17,222 bases of DNA, taken from NCBI GenBank assembly GCA_937871985.1, contig CALMPB010000074.1, positions 1 through 17,222 on the forward strand, given 5' to 3'. The DNA comes from an uncultured Burkholderiaceae bacterium (GTDB lineage Bacteria; Pseudomonadota; Gammaproteobacteria; Burkholderiales; Burkholderiaceae). The notes under the pieces were generated by a model. It ran no database searches. It saw only the letters and a program-made list of their open reading frames with translations, and was not told the origin of the DNA. A program made the position numbers and the translations under genes. This document shows positions 16,555 through 17,222 of the stretch, in pieces. How positions within the stretch are numbered: position 1 is the first letter of the stretch; each line of letters begins with the position of its first letter.

Positions 16555-17222
16555 TCAGACGCTGCGTGCGGGCGCGGCCATCAATCCCGCCGTGACGAAA
16601 GCGGTGATCTGTTCGAAGACTTCTTCCGCATTATTGGGGTCGCACACATCAGGCGCCAATTGCTCGAGACGATGCGTATCCGAAAACGCATACATATAGG
16701 CCCCCACCATCAAGGCCACGCGCCAGTTCACGTCTTTGGCGGGCAGTTGGGGACAAATCTCCTTCAGGTATTCCACATATTCCCGTGTGGACGCGTCGTA
16801 GGCCTCGTTTCGCAGCTTGTACGAAATTTCAGCCGGCTCGGTATGCAAACGGGCCTGCAGCCTCAAAAACACCCTGCCCCCGGGAGTTTCCCGCAAGGCT
16901 ATGGTGGGAGCCAGGAAGGCCCGTACCACCTCGTCCACGGTGGCCTCCGATCCACGCTGCTTGAGCTCATTGAGGCGCTTCATGCGGTCGTCGGAAATAG
17001 ACCGGCTGCGCCGGATGAACACCGCTTCGTACAGGCCGTACTTGGAACCAAAGTAATAGTTGATCAGCGCCTGGGTGACCGCAGCCTTGTGAGCGACCAC
17101 CCGCAATGATGCGCCGGCGTAGCCCGTCTCGGAAAACACGGACTCCGCCGCATCGAGGATGCGTTCGGAGGTGTTGTCGCCCACGCCTTCCGGCCGCCCC
17201 GGACGATCGCGCTTGACCCATG
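16555..17222 (-). CDS. TetR-family transcriptional regulator, probably cut at its 5' end
   Basis: DNA-binding repressor of the TetR family. Taking the GTG at 17184 as residue 1 gives 209 residues. The N-terminal helix-turn-helix covers about 5-52 (RILDAAESVFSETGY, SLRVVAHKAAVTQALINYYF, GSKYGLYEAVF). The C-terminal ligand domain resembles the PsrA-like group: RVFLRLQARL, then NWRVALMVGAYMYAFSDTHRL, then FVTAGLMA. The frame stays open to the window edge and reads WVKRDRPGRPEGVGDNTSERI, a typical basic RGRP-like arm of TetR proteins. The GTG has no well-spaced SD, so the true start is probably beyond 17222 and the feature is given to the edge. The effector and target are unknown; the PsrA likeness hints at a lipid or acyl-CoA ligand. 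Convergent with the coiled-coil gene; its promoter is outside the window. Confidence 0.88.
   Translation of the reverse strand, partial: WVKRDRPGRPEGVGDNTSERILDAAESVFSETGYAGASLRVVAHKAAVTQALINYYFGSKYGLYEAVFIRRSRSISDDRMKRLNELKQRGSEATVDEVVRAFLAPTIALRETPGGRVFLRLQARLHTEPAEISYKLRNEAYDASTREYVEYLKEICPQLPAKDVNWRVALMVGAYMYAFSDTHRLEQLAPDVCDPNNAEEVFEQITAFVTAGLMAAPARSV

Overview
The window is ordinary chromosomal core DNA from a GC-rich Gram-negative bacterium. It is most likely a betaproteobacterium of the order Burkholderiales, plausibly family Alcaligenaceae. This rests on GC-rich coding, tight gene packing, lipopolysaccharide (LPS) genes (gmhB, lptD), two-subunit glycyl-tRNA synthetase genes (glyQ-glyS), and a divergent lptD / amgK-murU arrangement. 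Family placement is inference from gene order and protein style; no 16S gene is present.

Left part (1-5217, + strand): the 3' end of glyQ, then glyS, gmhB, plsC and a YgjP-like metallopeptidase gene. Stops and starts overlap or nearly touch (TAATG, GTGA, a 3-nt gap, a 23-nt overlap), so this reads as one translationally coupled operon. gloA (glyoxalase I) follows after a 113-nt gap holding a perfect 8-bp inverted repeat and a strong ribosome binding site.

Middle part (5218-8972): a FadE-type acyl-CoA dehydrogenase on the - strand converges on gloA across a hairpin. It diverges from a fused SpmA-SpmB membrane protein gene on the + strand. The fadE leader carries a perfect tandem 12-bp repeat just upstream of its Shine-Dalgarno (SD) site.

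Envelope part (8994-15557): rsmA, surA and lptD form a - strand operon transcribed lptD to surA to rsmA. LptD inserts LPS in the outer membrane, SurA is the periplasmic chaperone for LptD and other beta-barrels, and RsmA methylates 16S rRNA. The pdxA gene that sits between surA and rsmA in E. coli is absent here. Divergent from lptD are amgK and murU, which recycle peptidoglycan amino sugars to UDP-MurNAc.

Right part (15558-17222): a 223-nt gap with a perfect 13-bp hairpin, a membrane-anchored coiled-coil protein of unknown function, and a TetR-family regulator on the - strand that probably runs past the window edge.

I found no RNA gene, mobile element, CRISPR array, prophage or defence system, and no clear sign of an undescribed multi-gene system. 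The best leads are small: variant LptD cysteines, repeats and hairpins in leaders, overlapping divergent -10 elements at lptD/amgK, and the uncharacterised coiled-coil membrane gene.
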